A stretch of DNA of 64,000 nucleotides, taken from Sisyra terminalis (lineage: Eukaryota; Arthropoda; Insecta; Neuroptera; Sisyridae). Below the pieces are notes generated by a model. It saw only the letters and a list, made by a program, of their open reading frames with translations, ran no database searches and was not told where the DNA came from. The stretch lies in NCBI GenBank assembly GCA_958496175.1, contig OY292277.1:2294001-2358000 (forward strand), written 5' to 3'. Each line of letters starts with the position of its first letter. Positions within the stretch are counted from its first letter, which is position 1. The position numbers and the translations under genes were made by a program. This document shows positions 63,276 to 64,000 of the stretch, piece by piece.

Positions 63276-64000
63276 GAAGTGTTCATCCCTTAAACGGCCT
63301 GTTCAGCCCTTAAACGTGGTTTGTTTTGAGAAAAATTTGCACAGCATGCACAGATGGACGTCTACTTTCGATTGGCACCCTAAAAAAAATTTTTTTTAGT
63401 TTGGCCATTTTCGAGAAAAATCAACGATGGTTAACCCACGGTTTTTTTTGACGAAAAATCTTTTGGTTTCGAAATCGAAAAAGATTATTGTATTATCGTT
63501 CTATACATTGTAACGAACCCGAAACTGCCCTTGGTTCGAAAATCATCCCTTATATAACGATGGTTAATGCAATTGCTGAAGAAGCCCCGTTCGTCTCTCC
63601 CTCTTAGTGGGAAGTGTTCATCCCTTAAACGGCCTGTTCAGCCCTTAAACGTGGTTTGTTTTGAGAAAAATTTGCACAGCATGCACAGATGGACGTCTAC
63701 TTTCGATTGGCACCCTAAAAAAAATTTTTTTTAGTTTGGCCATTTTCGAGAAAAATCAACGATGGTTAACCCACGGTTTTTTTTGACGAAAAATCTTTTG
63801 GTTTCGAAATCGAAAAAGATTATTGTATTATCGTTCTATACATTGTAACGAACCCGAAACTGCCCTTGGTTCGAAAATCATCCCTTATATAACGATGGTT
63901 AATGCAATTGCTGAAGAAGCCCCGTTCGTCTCTCCCTCTTAGTGGGAAGTGTTCATCCCTTAAACGGCCTGTTCAGCCCTTAAACGTGGTTTGTTTTGAG

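Larger units (their letters stand above)
54031..64000 (+). repeat. Satellite array, right arm (about 30 monomers, opposite orientation)
   Basis: Same satellite, inverted, and a distinct subfamily: GACGAAAAATCTTTTGGTTT in place of GGCGAAAAATCTTTTGCCTT, AAAAAGATTATTGTATTATC in place of ATCAATTATTATATTATC, and GTCTCTCCCTCTTAG in place of GTCTCGCCCTCTTAG. The unit is mostly 335 bp. A run of 334-bp units lies at about 56350-58090. The array continues past the window end. Confidence 0.98.

Overview
This window looks like nuclear DNA of an insect. The genes are AT-rich, split by short GT-AG introns (mostly about 50-110 bp), and closest in wording to fly and human families. I cannot fix the order from sequence alone. 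About half the window is gene-dense euchromatin (1 to about 31.3 kb). The other half is a tandem satellite array (about 32.1 kb to the end) that runs off the right edge.

Layout: (1) 1-1594 (+), 3' part of the condensin I kleisin barren/NCAPH. (2) 2399-4831 (+), complete Merlin/NF2 in 10 coding exons, one intron apparently GC-AG. (3) 7118-8780 (-), complete septin of the SEPT2/Drosophila Sep1 group in 7 exons. (4) about 9.46-16 kb, an AT-rich region with spliced-looking but mostly non-coding signals: a tandem series of about 0.5-kb modules carrying paired splice-acceptor-like motifs, a possible 66-aa small membrane protein in three exons, and an intact 149-bp MITE. (5) 16787-17258 (-), SmD3. 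(6) 17774-31233 (-), complete CAD (GATase, CPSase, DHOase, ATCase), 10 coding exons and 2242 residues, which carries the first three steps of pyrimidine synthesis. (7) 21745-26231 (+), a MAB21-domain gene nested antisense inside a roughly 6-kb CAD intron; its own second intron holds a long inverted repeat.

From about 32.1 kb the sequence becomes satellite: first decayed monomers (one interrupted by a fragment of the 15.3-kb MITE), then about 60 nearly identical 335-bp monomers in one orientation, a strand switch at about 54.02-54.04 kb, and about 30 monomers of a different subfamily in the opposite orientation. Higher-order structure is visible: an ABC trimer, AB dimers, and a 4019-bp 12-monomer block present twice in a row. 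The many 93-residue reading frames in the array are by-products of the repeat, not genes.

The genes are housekeeping functions (chromosome condensation, growth control, cytoskeleton, splicing, nucleotide synthesis) with no sign of an operon-like relation. The parts most worth a second look are the satellite architecture and its inversion, the nested MAB21 gene, and the repeated-module region at 10.2-11.9 kb.
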